Below are positions 55,169 to 64,000 of a DNA stretch of 64,000 bases, piece by piece; the stretch's first letter is position 1; the number at the start of each line of letters is the position of its first letter. The notes under the pieces are model-generated. The model had not been told where the DNA came from. It worked only from the letters and a program-made list of their open reading frames with translations, and did no database searches. A program made the translations under genes and the position numbers. This DNA is from Nostoc sp. PCC 7524. Its GTDB lineage: Bacteria; Cyanobacteriota; Cyanobacteriia; Cyanobacteriales; Nostocaceae. The stretch is taken from contig NC_019684.1 in assembly GCF_000316645.1 (NCBI RefSeq), forward strand, positions 372,001 to 436,000, in the 5' to 3' direction.

Positions 55169-56007
55169 TAGTAGGGAAGAATTTATGTTGCTGTGTACCT
55201 CTATGTTGAAGAATTCATTGTTTCACCTCAGAGGCACAGCGAAAATTCTGTAGCTTGCTTCGCGTAAAGTGCGAAATATAAAATAAAGGCGGAGTTAACC
55301 GCCATTACCATTCACTATTCTTGAGTAATTGGTTATTCTTGATTATCTGATATGAATATGAAGAATATATGACAAAGATGTGGCATTTTCTTCTCTGAAG
55401 AATGATACTGAAAAAAACTGATGATTATAATATTTCTAATATTGGCACACTGTAGTAGTAAAATTTTTTACAAAAATTCATATATAATTCTCAGTTAAAT
55501 TTAAAAAAATTTATAAAGTTTGTTGTCATTTAGAAGTTATGGCGATATTACTGTACATCAATTCCGAGATTGATAAAATATTATAATATTTCTCCTAACT
55601 AAATTAAATATAAAGATAAAAATTGGGTGCAATTAGATATAGATGAATCAAATCAAAGATATTTCTGGGATTTTACAGCATTCTTGCCAATTACCCATTA
55701 TTTTAGCAATCTTTAACTTTTTTCTAATTAAAAATATTTAACATAGATTAAAAATGATAACTAACATCACCAATTGTGAATTTTATCGTGCAGTATTGAG
55801 AGTAAGCTTAATTATTGAAACCTAGTTAAAAGTTGACATAAGTGAGCTACAAAAACTTAAATAATCATTAGTATTTTATATTTTTTTGCACTTTGGGTAT
55901 GAATTACTAATGACTAAAAGTTGATGTGTGCTAGCTTAATTACTAGGTTGTTGAGCAAAATGGTGACAGGGTTAAACACCAAGCAACCTTAACAACAAGA
56001 AGTAACA
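55169..56007. other. Long AT-rich gap upstream of the universal stress gene
   Basis: No gene. A GGCGG/CCGCC hairpin at 55288-55303 has no U tract. From ~55380 the DNA is strongly AT-rich and probably holds the promoter of the downstream gene; no specific site can be named. Confidence 0.4.
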
Positions 56008-56859
56008 ATGATAGAGAAAATTTTACTAGCTGTTTCTGGATTGGGTCACGCCGAGGAAATGCTCAAAACCTTGAAAGAAGTGCCATCAATCCAATCTGCA
56101 AAAGTTACAGTTCTGCACGTTGTTTCTCCCCAAACTACTGCTACGGCAATGACAGATAAATGGGAAGAAGGCGGCAAAATTCTGGCGAATGCCATTCAAT
56201 CTTTGAATTTAGATCCCTCTCAGGTATCTTCAATTTTACGCCAAGGTGATCCTAAAGATGTTGTCTGTCAGGTAGCAGATGAAATCGATGCTGACTTAAT
56301 TATTATGGGTTCACGCGGGCTGAAGCGTCTGCAATCAATTTTATCGAACTCAGTGAGTCAGTACGTTTTTCAATTGTCTTCTCGCCCAATGTTGCTGGTT
56401 AAAGATGACATTTATGTCAAAAGAATTAAACGCGTCATGGTGGCGATGGATAACTCTGATGCAGCTAAACATTGTCTAGATTTGGCTTTGTTTTTACTGC
56501 GGGGTATTCAGGGTAGTCAATTAATTTTGGCTAACATTACTACAGATTTACGTGGTAAAAATTCTGAAGCGGCTGAAATTAGCCCAGACAAAAACCCTGT
56601 GTTAGCAGCAGCTGTTGCAGAAGCACAAAAATACGGTGTGCCGGCTCGCTGCTATACCAGTGTCGGTAAACCAGGGGAAGAAATTTGTCGCTTGACGGAA
56701 GAGTTGAACGTAGACTTATTATTGCTTGGTTCTCCCGATCGCCGGCCATCTGTGGCTAAGAATTTTGTTGATATCGATAGACTCATTGGTGCTTCTTTAT
56801 CAGACTATGTACGAGTTAATGCTAGTTGTCCAGTATTGTTAGCACGGACAAGTGGTTAA
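56008..56859 (+). CDS. Tandem-domain universal stress protein
   Basis: A 283-residue protein of two UspA domains (about 1-135 and 143-283). ATP-binding glycine motifs are present in both: MGSRGLKRLQSILSNSVSQYV and LGSPDRRPSVAKN ... GASLSDYV, the second less canonical. AAGAAG precedes the ATG. It is transcribed alone from a long AT-rich upstream region and ends at its own terminator. Confidence 0.93.
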   Translation: MIEKILLAVSGLGHAEEMLKTLKEVPSIQSAKVTVLHVVSPQTTATAMTDKWEEGGKILANAIQSLNLDPSQVSSILRQGDPKDVVCQVADEIDADLIIMGSRGLKRLQSILSNSVSQYVFQLSSRPMLLVKDDIYVKRIKRVMVAMDNSDAAKHCLDLALFLLRGIQGSQLILANITTDLRGKNSEAAEISPDKNPVLAAAVAEAQKYGVPARCYTSVGKPGEEICRLTEELNVDLLLLGSPDRRPSVAKNFVDIDRLIGASLSDYVRVNASCPVLLARTSG

Positions 56860-56890
56860 CCCCTTTTTCAGTCTAGTAGTTAATAAATAA

Positions 56891-56923
56891 AAACCCCTAT
56901 ACCAAATGGTGCAGGGGTTTTTT
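56891..56923 (+). terminator. Rho-independent terminator
   Basis: AAACCCCT pairs with AGGGGTTT across a 14-nt loop and is followed by TTTTATG. It ends the universal stress gene. Confidence 0.85.
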
Positions 56924-56941
56924 ATGTTGTCCAAAAAATGA

Positions 56942-57058
56942 TCAAGTATCTTTTTTACCTTCGCGGCTGGCAGTTTGGATGTAAAGAATTATTAAAAATA
57001 CGGCGGGTACAAGTACGAACAGAATGCTCGCAACGAACCCTAGGTCATTAACTTGCAT
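56942..57058 (-). CDS. psbM: Photosystem II protein PsbM
   Basis: A 38-residue single-helix subunit at the PSII dimer interface. The frame reads [20 protein letters not shown] and continues [17 protein letters not shown]; the start and the YIQTASRE ending are diagnostic for PsbM. It lies downstream of a [2Fe-2S] ferredoxin gene on the same strand. Confidence 0.97.
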   Translation of the reverse strand: MQVNDLGFVASILFVLVPAVFLIILYIQTASREGKKDT

Positions 57059-57161
57059 GGCAAGGAAGCCTCTCTTTAATTTCCAGTCAACAACTTTAGA
57101 ATAGCATCTACGATGCCAGTGTTAGCTCTTTTTTTTTACCTATACAGCTATTACTTAAAGC

Positions 57162-57458
57162 TTAAGGTTTCGTGACTACGCTGACTGGGCCATTTACTAA
57201 GGTTTGGCAGGCTAGGCGATAGTTAGCGGGTTTTTTCTTTAACATCCGATTTTCAACATCTGTAGGAGTAGAAAGATTTTCGACTCCTTCTACTATCTCA
57301 ACTACACAAGTACCACACTGACCGTAGCCGCCGCAATTGGTGAGTTTGCCAAAAAATTTATAGATGTCAATGCCATTTTCCATTGCTTTTAGCCGCAGAT
57401 TAGCACCATCTGCCGCTATTACTTCTTTATTTTCTTTGACAAATTTGATATTACCCAT
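57162..57458 (-). CDS. [2Fe-2S] ferredoxin
   Basis: A 98-residue electron carrier with C-x5-C-x2-C ([10 protein letters not shown]) and a distal cysteine in [15 protein letters not shown]. The spacing differs from the photosynthetic PetF (C-x4-C-x2-C), pointing to the adrenodoxin/Isc-like group. It lies between psbK and psbM, so light- or redox-linked expression is possible (inference). Confidence 0.92.
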   Translation of the reverse strand: MGNIKFVKENKEVIAADGANLRLKAMENGIDIYKFFGKLTNCGGYGQCGTCVVEIVEGVENLSTPTDVENRMLKKKPANYRLACQTLVNGPVSVVTKP

Positions 57459-57567
57459 AACTTAATAATTCCTCTGTAACTGCAAACTCGCCTGGTTGTA
57501 TACCTATCTTACTGAGTTTATCCTAATTTATTACAAAAAATTAAGAATTATCAAGATTAAAGAAGTA

Positions 57568-57600
57568 CAAAAAAATAGGACAGGTAATTTACCTGTCCTA
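57568..57600 (-). terminator. Rho-independent terminator of psbK
   Basis: TAGGACAGGTAAATTACCTG is the first part of a perfect 12-bp stem hairpin on the minus strand, followed by TTTTTTT. It sits 20 bp past the psbK stop. Confidence 0.9.
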
Positions 57601-57620
57601 GGAATTGATGATGTTTTAAC

Positions 57621-57758
57621 TTACCTAAAGCCAACAGCTGCTTGCCATACGAAAGCAAGCAATAAAAAGAAAACGGGAATTACTGGGAGAACATCAACCA
57701 GAGGGTCGAAGATTTGATAAGCTTCAGGCAATTTTGCTAATAATAGTGCTGCTTCCAT
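57621..57758 (-). CDS. psbK: Photosystem II protein PsbK precursor
   Basis: A 45-residue protein; the mature form begins [20 protein letters not shown] after an eight-residue leader and ends WQAAVGFR, both diagnostic. One TM helix. It is downstream of tgt on the same strand, an order seen in several cyanobacteria, and has its own terminator. Confidence 0.97.
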
Positions 57759-57822
57759 GTTTGTTTAAATCCACCTAATCCAACACAGCTTTCATAATTG
57801 AGATGTATCTTAACATGGTTTG

Positions 57823-57890
57823 GGCATTGGGAATTGGGCATTGGGCATGGGAGAAATTTTTTTCTATTCTCTATTCCCCATTCCCTATTC
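57823..57890. repeat. GGCATTG and CCCTATT repeats
   Basis: GGGCATT/GGGAATT heptamers followed by CTATTCC units between tgt and psbK. Confidence 0.7.
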
Positions 57891-59081
<1,191 letters not shown>

Positions 59082-59138
59082 TCACCTCTGACCGTTTATC
59101 TATTACCAATTTCCAGATTTTGAGTATATGGTAACTAC

Positions 59139-59591
59139 TTAAAACGTATCTGAACAGTCATCGTCAATTTCGGCATCCCATCTAGCAGCCAGAACTTCAT
59201 CCATCATCGCCTCGATCGCACTGACGTTCCATTGTCGCTCTTGACGTTCTTGTAAAGGGGTTGATAGGGGAATTAGCCGCAGACACATACTTTCTTGTAT
59301 CAAGTCAAAGTAGGTTGCGTTTTCTGGCGACTGTTTTAGTTCCAGATAATCAAAACTATCAACGTTCAGATATAGCGCACTGTTAGCAACTAAAGTAGAC
59401 CTTTGCGGATTAGCAAAGACTTCCATCACATCCCCGTCACCCTCACTCAGTAGCTTGCCTTCTTGGGTGTAGATGTAGTGGACTCGACCTACATCAGCTA
59501 ACAATCGCTTCATGTCGAGTTTGTTTACAATTATCCCCGTGTTAACAATGCACGGAGCAGGTATCTTGGTGTCGGGTAGATGATGTCTCAT
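59139..59591 (-). CDS. Hypothetical protein of cyanobacterial character
   Basis: A 150-residue soluble, acidic protein (MRHHLPDTKIPAPCIVNTGI ... LLADVGRVHYIYTQEGKLLSEGDGDVMEVFANPQRSTLVANSALYLNVDSFDYLEL). No TM helix or motif I recognise. ATG 59591 is preferred over GTG 59627. The codon pattern and lack of repeats suggest a real gene. Confidence 0.75.
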   Translation of the reverse strand: MRHHLPDTKIPAPCIVNTGIIVNKLDMKRLLADVGRVHYIYTQEGKLLSEGDGDVMEVFANPQRSTLVANSALYLNVDSFDYLELKQSPENATYFDLIQESMCLRLIPLSTPLQERQERQWNVSAIEAMMDEVLAARWDAEIDDDCSDTF

Positions 59592-60015
59592 AGAAGAAAT
59601 GAAGATGAGCGATTGTGAGTCCAACACAGCTAGACGATTGCTGACACAACTGGTTGACCGTCTACATCAAAAATATCAACTTTTGAGAGCGATCGTCTAA
59701 TTACCTGAAGAAATTGTTAATTTTTGAATGAAAAACCAGACTATACTGTGTGGAAATTTTAGCTTGCTGATTTTAATAGCATTGCGTTATAATTAGCACG
59801 CAAAAAACGAGATTACAGAGTCAAGCATAGCAAAATTTGCCAAACAATTCCTTCATTAACAGCAATCTTATCTAAATATTTAAAATTTTCTGCTGTCAAC
59901 TGTGCCGGAATTGAGATTGTTGATGAGATAGGGGATAAACTACAGGCGTGATTGAAGAAATAGTTGCCATGAAACCTCTAGAATTTTTTACTCACTTCCC
60001 AGAGGGTGGACAATC
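59592..60015. other. Gap upstream of cobS
   Basis: No gene. A cobalamin riboswitch was looked for because of cobS, but no CCGGTGAAAATCCGG-like or GCAACTG box was found. GAGGGTGG lies 6 bp before the cobS ATG as a ribosome-binding site. Confidence 0.45.
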
Positions 60016-60789
60016 ATGCTGAAGCAGCTGCAATGGTGGCAGAACCTAGGATTAAAACTATTAGCAGGCATAGTATTTTACACTACTATTCCTCTGCCTT
60101 ATATAAATGGTTTAGATTTTCGCCAAGTGGCGCGTCTGGCTCCGGTGGTGGGGTTGATGATTGGTGGTATTTTAGGGCTGTTTGATACAGTCCTGAATTA
60201 TCTGGGTATGCCTGTGCTGACTCGTAGTGCTTTAATAGTGGGTATTTGGATTGCCATTACTGGGGGGCTACACTTAGACGGGGCAATGGATACAGCTGAT
60301 GGTTTGGCTGTTGGCAATCCAGAACGGCGGTTGGAAGTGATGGCAGACAGTGCTACAGGTGCATTTGGGGCAATGGCAGCGATCGCCTTATTATTATTAA
60401 AAACCACTGCCTTGATAGATATTGCAGACAAACGTTGGCTAGTCTTGATGGCTGCTTGTGGCTGGGGGCGTTGGGGACAACAACTAGCAATTTTCAGCTA
60501 TCCCTACTTAAAACCCACCGGTAAAGGTGCATTACACAAACAAGCGATTTGTTCCTATCTAGATTTACTACCAGGACTGTTGTTAATGTTGACAGTTAGT
60601 GGCTTATTGTGGTTGCTCAATGGTCACAACTTGATTATCCCAGTAGTCATGATGCTTGTGGGATGTGCGATCGCTACTTTAACAGGTGCGTGGTTCAATC
60701 ACAAATTAGGCGGACACACAGGGGACACCTACGGCGCAGTTGTGGAGTGGACTGAGGCTTTATTTCTATGTGTGCTGACAATACTTTAG
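60016..60789 (+). CDS. cobS: Adenosylcobinamide-GDP ribazoletransferase (cobalamin synthase)
   Basis: A 257-residue membrane enzyme joining adenosylcobinamide-GDP with alpha-ribazole, the last main step of cobalamin (pseudocobalamin) assembly. The motif [20 protein letters not shown] and [11 protein letters not shown] are diagnostic, as is the C-terminal [17 protein letters not shown]. About six TM helices. It is a lone gene; cobN is 53 kb away. Confidence 0.94.
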   Translation: MLKQLQWWQNLGLKLLAGIVFYTTIPLPYINGLDFRQVARLAPVVGLMIGGILGLFDTVLNYLGMPVLTRSALIVGIWIAITGGLHLDGAMDTADGLAVGNPERRLEVMADSATGAFGAMAAIALLLLKTTALIDIADKRWLVLMAACGWGRWGQQLAIFSYPYLKPTGKGALHKQAICSYLDLLPGLLLMLTVSGLLWLLNGHNLIIPVVMMLVGCAIATLTGAWFNHKLGGHTGDTYGAVVEWTEALFLCVLTIL

Positions 60790-60834
60790 TACCACTTGCG
60801 GAAGTCAATGGTAGAGATGACATAACACCTAATT

Positions 60835-61110
60835 ATGGGTGAATTGATCTACGATCCCTGCTTTGCTGAGAAGTGGATAGAACCGTATCGACAGGGGCTG
60901 TTAACTCAACTAGCAATGCAGTTAGCGATCGCCATCCAACAGTCAGAACTGCATGAGCAGTTGTAAATTGCCAACCAGCATCTGCAAAACATGGTTGTCC
61001 TCGAACTCATTAATGCTGCTGATCAAGCACTTTATCAAGCCAAAGCACGAGGACGCAATAATTACTGCTTTTATAATTCAGTCTCCAAGTCCCAAACTGC
61101 TAAACAGTGA
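60835..61110 (+). pseudogene. Remnant of a GAF-GGDEF signalling gene
   Basis: One frame carries two fragments split by an internal TAA (60964). The first (LLTQLAMQLAIAIQQSELHEQL) is the end of a GAF domain; the second begins IANQHLQNMVV and ends ADQALYQAKARGRNNYCFYN, the terminal helix of a GGDEF diguanylate cyclase. The GGDEF catalytic core and most of the GAF domain are gone. It lies beside an IS110 element. Confidence 0.75.
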
Positions 61111-61127
61111 TTATTGATCTTATTGAA

Positions 61128-61157
61128 GAAGGCAGAAGGCAGGAGGCAGAGGGCAGT
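61128..61157. repeat. GGCAGAA/GGCAGAG heptamer repeat
   Basis: About four units. A complementary copy (CTGCCCT units) occurs at 62926-62959, on the other side of the transposase. Confidence 0.75.
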
Positions 61158-62740
61158 CCCAATGAAAAAATTTCATCACCATGAATGAAAATGTGGTAAC
61201 TTCCAAGATAAGGCTGATACAAGCGAGGTTGTTTCCTTATTAGAGCATCAGAGCCTGAAGGGCAGTCTAACCTGGATATCGAGAGGAATTACCAATTGTC
61301 GCCACTGAGCAATTTTTTGGTTTTAGTGAGCACGCAAGTCAGAATCTACTATTTAGATATCCACGTATTAGCCCCCTATCAATTTTGAAAGTTGTAGTAG
61401 CTCAAGAGATATGCAGGTAGTCTACAATCGTTGTGCAGGACTAGATGTACACAAAAAGACGGTGGTAGCTTGTGTAATTACCCCGAAGTCTTCGTCCGGA
61501 TGGCACAAGGAAATACGCACATTCACTACAATGACTCAGGACTTGTTAAAACTTTCTGACTGGTTAACAAGTCACAATTGTACTCATGTAGCAATGGAGA
61601 GTACTGGAGAGTACTGGCGACCTGTATTTAATATCCTAGAAGGAAACTTTGAAGTTATGTTAGTTAATGCCCGTCATATAAAAGCGGTGCCAGGACGCAA
61701 AACAGACATCAAAGATTCGCAGTGGATTGCCGAACTACTACAACATGGGTTGTTACGTGCGAGTTTTATTCCCCCTGTGGAGCAAAGAGATTTGCGCGAT
61801 TTAACTCGTCATCGTAGCAATTTTATTCGCGAAAGAGTTAACTTAGTGAATCGAGTCCAAAAAGTGCTGGAAGCTGCTAATATCAAACTTGCCTCAGTTG
61901 CCAGTGACGTAATGGGTGTGTCAGGACGAGCAATGCTAGCTGCGATTGTTGAAGGTAGCGCTAGTCCTGAACTGATGGCGGACTTGGCAAAAGGAACCAT
62001 GCGAAAAAAGCACGATTTACTGATTCAAGCACTTGAGGGTAGAGTTCGTCCTCATCAACGATTCATTCTTGCACAGCTACTGTGTCAAATTGATAGCATA
62101 GACGAAACAATTAAATGTTTTGACCAACAAATTGAGGAATATTGCCGCCCTTTCGACCAAGCGGTTGAGTTAGTTGACACCATACCTGGTGTTGCTCGTC
62201 GAACTGCTGAGATCATTGTCTCGGAAATTGGCACGGATATGAGTCGCTTCCCAAGTGCCGAACATTTGGCTGCTTGGGCTGGGGTTGCCCCTGGAAACTA
62301 TGAAAGTGGCGGTAAGAAGCTTTGTGACGGCACTCGCAAAGGTAATCGAGTTTTACGAACTATTTTGGTTCAAGCTGCCCATGCTTTGGCTCGAACTAAA
62401 ACTTACCTTGCTGCACAGTTTCGTCGTCTGTCGGCACGACGCGGAAAAAAACGCGCTGCGGTTGCTGTTGCACATTCTATTTTAACGATCGCTTACCATC
62501 TCATATCACGTCAAGAACCTTATAAAGATTTAGGAGCTGATTATTTCGACAAACATCGACATGTAAGTGTCAAGAAACGTTTGATTAAACGCCTAGAAAA
62601 ACTTGGTTATCAAGTTAGTGTTGAACCTGTTCCGGTCGCAATTTAAACCTGTAATCAATATTTTGTTTCGGCTGTGTCGCCATTCAACGACAATAGCCAC
62701 ATACTTTCTTTAGTTTTTTACCAAAGTTTGATTTTCAAGT
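61158..62740 (+). mobile_element. IS110-family insertion sequence (ends uncertain)
   Basis: Contains one transposase gene, with about 250 bp of non-coding DNA before it and ~95 bp after it. IS110 elements have no clear terminal inverted repeats, so limits are a guess from where repeat sequences resume. The long 5' non-coding part fits the IS110-group plan, where a bridge RNA is made from the left end. Confidence 0.5.
61411..62646 (+). CDS. IS110-family DEDD transposase
   Basis: A 411-residue intact recombinase. The RuvC-like DEDD domain begins AGLDVHKKTVVACVI, with VAMESTGEYWRPVF and GRKTDIKDSQWIAELL carrying further acidic residues. The C-terminal Transposase_20 domain has VDTIPGVARRTAEIIVSEIG and AGVAPGNYESGGK, where the serine is the expected nucleophile. 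No frameshift is seen, so it may be active. Confidence 0.95.
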   Translation: MQVVYNRCAGLDVHKKTVVACVITPKSSSGWHKEIRTFTTMTQDLLKLSDWLTSHNCTHVAMESTGEYWRPVFNILEGNFEVMLVNARHIKAVPGRKTDIKDSQWIAELLQHGLLRASFIPPVEQRDLRDLTRHRSNFIRERVNLVNRVQKVLEAANIKLASVASDVMGVSGRAMLAAIVEGSASPELMADLAKGTMRKKHDLLIQALEGRVRPHQRFILAQLLCQIDSIDETIKCFDQQIEEYCRPFDQAVELVDTIPGVARRTAEIIVSEIGTDMSRFPSAEHLAAWAGVAPGNYESGGKKLCDGTRKGNRVLRTILVQAAHALARTKTYLAAQFRRLSARRGKKRAAVAVAHSILTIAYHLISRQEPYKDLGADYFDKHRHVSVKKRLIKRLEKLGYQVSVEPVPVAI

Positions 62741-62747
62741 CAGAAGG

Positions 62748-62811
62748 TTCTTTTCAGCTATAGGATTCAAACCCCTCCTGAAAAGAAGCCACCAAATTGA
62801 AAATTTGGTGG
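62748..62811. repeat. Two adjacent hairpins downstream of the transposase
   Basis: TTCTTTTCAG (62748) pairs with CTGAAAAGAA (62778), and CCACCAAATT (62789) pairs with AATTTGGTGG (62802). Palindromic GC-rich repeats of Nostoc type (GCGTCGCTAACGC, CGAGACGCTCCGCGAACG) follow to ~62910, then CTGCCCT heptamers. The 435-bp gap 62647-63082 has no credible gene. Confidence 0.7.
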
Positions 62812-63082
62812 GGGTCTTAAACCCTTGCTCCCGACCGTCGCGCAGATGGTGACGCTCCTGCGTCGCTAACGCTTCTCTACGAGACGCTCCGCGAACGCTA
62901 TCGGGCAATCGAGGAAGGGATAAATCCCTTCTGCCTTCTGCCCTCTGCCCTCTGCCTTTCTTTGATAAATACCCTAAAAGGTTGATATCAACAACAGATT
63001 GAATATAACTTTTGAGAGTATGCAAGTAAATTGGCAAATATTATGCTGAGACTGGCAACTATTGCAGGCATTGCATTAGAAA

Positions 63083-63268
63083 ATGCAAAAAAATCGTCCT
63101 AGTAATATATTTATACGTGCCTTCGTTTTAATTTTTATCATTTTAGCTATTTTCATCTTAGGCTCAATCATTCAACAGGCACAAAACCAACCAGAAAGGC
63201 TCGAAGAACCAGAAGTTGATTTATCTAGAATTTGGGTATTTAAGATAAAAAAAGAACTAATTGTCTAA
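63083..63268 (+). CDS. Small single-helix membrane protein, hypothetical
   Basis: A 61-residue frame with one strong TM helix (about 9-28, IFIRAFVLIFIILAIFILGS) and a charged tail. No Shine-Dalgarno is clear and I do not recognise it. It could be a real small protein or the fragment of a larger gene. Confidence 0.35.
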   Translation: MQKNRPSNIFIRAFVLIFIILAIFILGSIIQQAQNQPERLEEPEVDLSRIWVFKIKKELIV

Positions 63269-63333
63269 GTCTGATAACTGATTTGGCACTTATCAATCTT
63301 TGTTTACTTGCCATTATGAGATGTAGAAAAGTT

Positions 63334-63520
63334 GGCTCTCCCAGACTTGGGTTGATAAATTAACACTAAAAAATGGCTCAAACGATTCATATAAAAAGGT
63401 TTCGCTAAAACAAAATCAAGAATTTAATAAAAATTCACTTTATTACTCTTGAATCCCAAGCTATGTAAGGATTTAACCTGATATTAAGTATTAATTTGTT
63501 ATAGCTAGTCTAGGAGAGCC
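63334..63520. mobile_element. 187-bp MITE-like element with exact 8-bp target duplication
   Basis: 14-bp terminal inverted repeats with one mismatch: GGCTCTCCCAGACT (63334-63347) and AGTCTAGGAGAGCC (63507-63520). Both sides carry GAAAAGTT (63326-63333 and 63521-63528). No ORF. Its right end contributes TAGGAGAG upstream of the next start codon. Confidence 0.85.
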
Positions 63521-63532
63521 GAAAAGTTTAGC

Positions 63533-64000
63533 ATGGTTCGTATTACAAGGCTGATTAGTTGGGTAATTATAGGTATCATCTTAGTTTCTCTGCCCAATGT
63601 GTCAAGTTGGGCGAGAAATGTACCCCAATTGCCGCCTACAACACCTCAACAGCAACAACCAACTCAACTAAAACAGCCTGTTGTACCATCTGCAACTGCA
63701 CGAGGATTGAATGATCCCCAAGAACTGGAAGCTTTTACAGATAGCATCTTTAATGAAGAGATGCCAAAATCTCATATCCCTGGTGCAGTAATTTCTGTAG
63801 TCAAAGATGGCAAGCTTTTTTTTGCTAAGGGTTACGGCTACGCTAATGCCGAGAAAAAGATACCTGTAGTTGCTGATCAAACCCTGTTTCGTGTTGCTTC
63901 ACTGTCCAAGCTATTCACTGCGACGGCTGCAATGCAGTTGTATGAACAGGGAAGACTCGACCTCGGTGCCGATGTTAACCAGTATCTCACAACTTTCCAA
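63533..64000 (+). CDS. Serine hydrolase / class C beta-lactamase-like protein, 3' end outside window
   Basis: 156 codons are open to the right edge. A signal or anchor helix (~5-30), a P/Q/T-rich linker (~33-58) and the start of a beta-lactamase/transpeptidase-like domain are seen: IPGAVISVVKDGKLFFAKGYGYAN and RVASLSKLFTATAAMQLYEQG, where SLSK is the catalytic SxxK. Secreted or periplasmic. The KxG and YxN motifs would be beyond the edge. The ATG at 63533 follows the MITE-like element by 13 bp. Confidence 0.85.
   Translation, partial: MVRITRLISWVIIGIILVSLPNVSSWARNVPQLPPTTPQQQQPTQLKQPVVPSATARGLNDPQELEAFTDSIFNEEMPKSHIPGAVISVVKDGKLFFAKGYGYANAEKKIPVVADQTLFRVASLSKLFTATAAMQLYEQGRLDLGADVNQYLTTFQ

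Noticed and set aside
57496..57717. Plus-strand ORF opposite psbK
   Set aside because: psbK on the other strand is certain; this frame crosses its terminator.
59592..60015. Cobalamin riboswitch before cobS (and likewise before cobN)
   Set aside because: No conserved B12-box or CCGGTGAAAATCCGG-like core was found upstream of either gene.
62735..63037. 100-codon minus-strand ORF downstream of the transposase
   Set aside because: It runs through hairpins, palindromes and heptamer repeats and has no recognisable domain; the frame is a by-product of repeats.

Overview
The window looks like chromosome from a filamentous, heterocyst-forming cyanobacterium of the Nostoc/Anabaena group, close to Nostoc sp. 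PCC 7120 or Trichormus (Anabaena) variabilis. The reasons are dense HIP1 sites (GCGATCGC), many 7-bp tandem repeats between genes, photosystem II genes psbK and psbM, a FurA with the cysteine pattern of Anabaena FurA (C101, C104, C133, C141, C144) next to a SigC-type sigma factor, and a CphA2-type cyanophycin synthetase.

Layout. 1-0.8 kb: two small DMT-type membrane proteins, the first cut by the window edge. 0.8-8.6 kb: GAF histidine kinase, divergent cobN, a peptidoglycan-binding protein and convergent furA (the locus that in Anabaena gives the furA antisense RNA). 9-17.7 kb: housekeeping genes (sigC, gpsA, lipA), an ABC exporter facing a parvulin, tRNA-Lys(CTT), a Tat-exported beta-carbonic anhydrase and an orphan LivF-type ATPase. 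17.9-33.6 kb: a 12-gene minus-strand exopolysaccharide cluster with initiating sugar transferase, GT2 enzymes, Wzy, Wzx, a phosphodiesterase, a WecG/TagA enzyme, a GH10 glycanase, a Wzz/BY-kinase, a FemAB-like protein and a PIG-L deacetylase; a PEP-CTERM protein lies just beyond a 1.3-kb non-coding leader. 36-41 kb: ferredoxins, a J-domain/TPR protein coupled to hisZ, an inositol-phosphatase-family enzyme, a nuclease and tRNA-Ser(GGA). 41.5-45.2 kb: cyanophycin genes cphB and cphA2. 45-57 kb: DAHP synthase, a GH13 enzyme, acylphosphatase, alcohol dehydrogenase, dienelactone hydrolase, Na/Pi cotransporter, M3 oligopeptidase and a universal stress protein. 57-60.8 kb: psbM, a ferredoxin, psbK, tgt and cobS. 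60.8-64 kb: an accessory end with a broken GAF-GGDEF gene, an IS110 transposase, repeat clusters and a truncated serine hydrolase.

The most distinctive feature is how non-coding repeats shape genes. Heptanucleotide repeats run in frame through cobN at four places and form the N-terminus of a nuclease and the C-terminus of cphB. A dispersed repeat supplies the C-terminal tail and stop codon of the Wzy polymerase. A 143-bp element flanked by a 12-bp direct repeat supplies the stop codon of the M3 peptidase. A 187-bp element with an exact 8-bp target duplication sits 13 bp before the start of the serine hydrolase. No CRISPR array, prophage or restriction-modification system was seen. No wholly new system is established; the best leads are the exopolysaccharide/GH10/FemAB/PEP-CTERM region with its structured leader, the small mobile elements that rebuild gene ends, and a possible bridge RNA upstream of the IS110 transposase.
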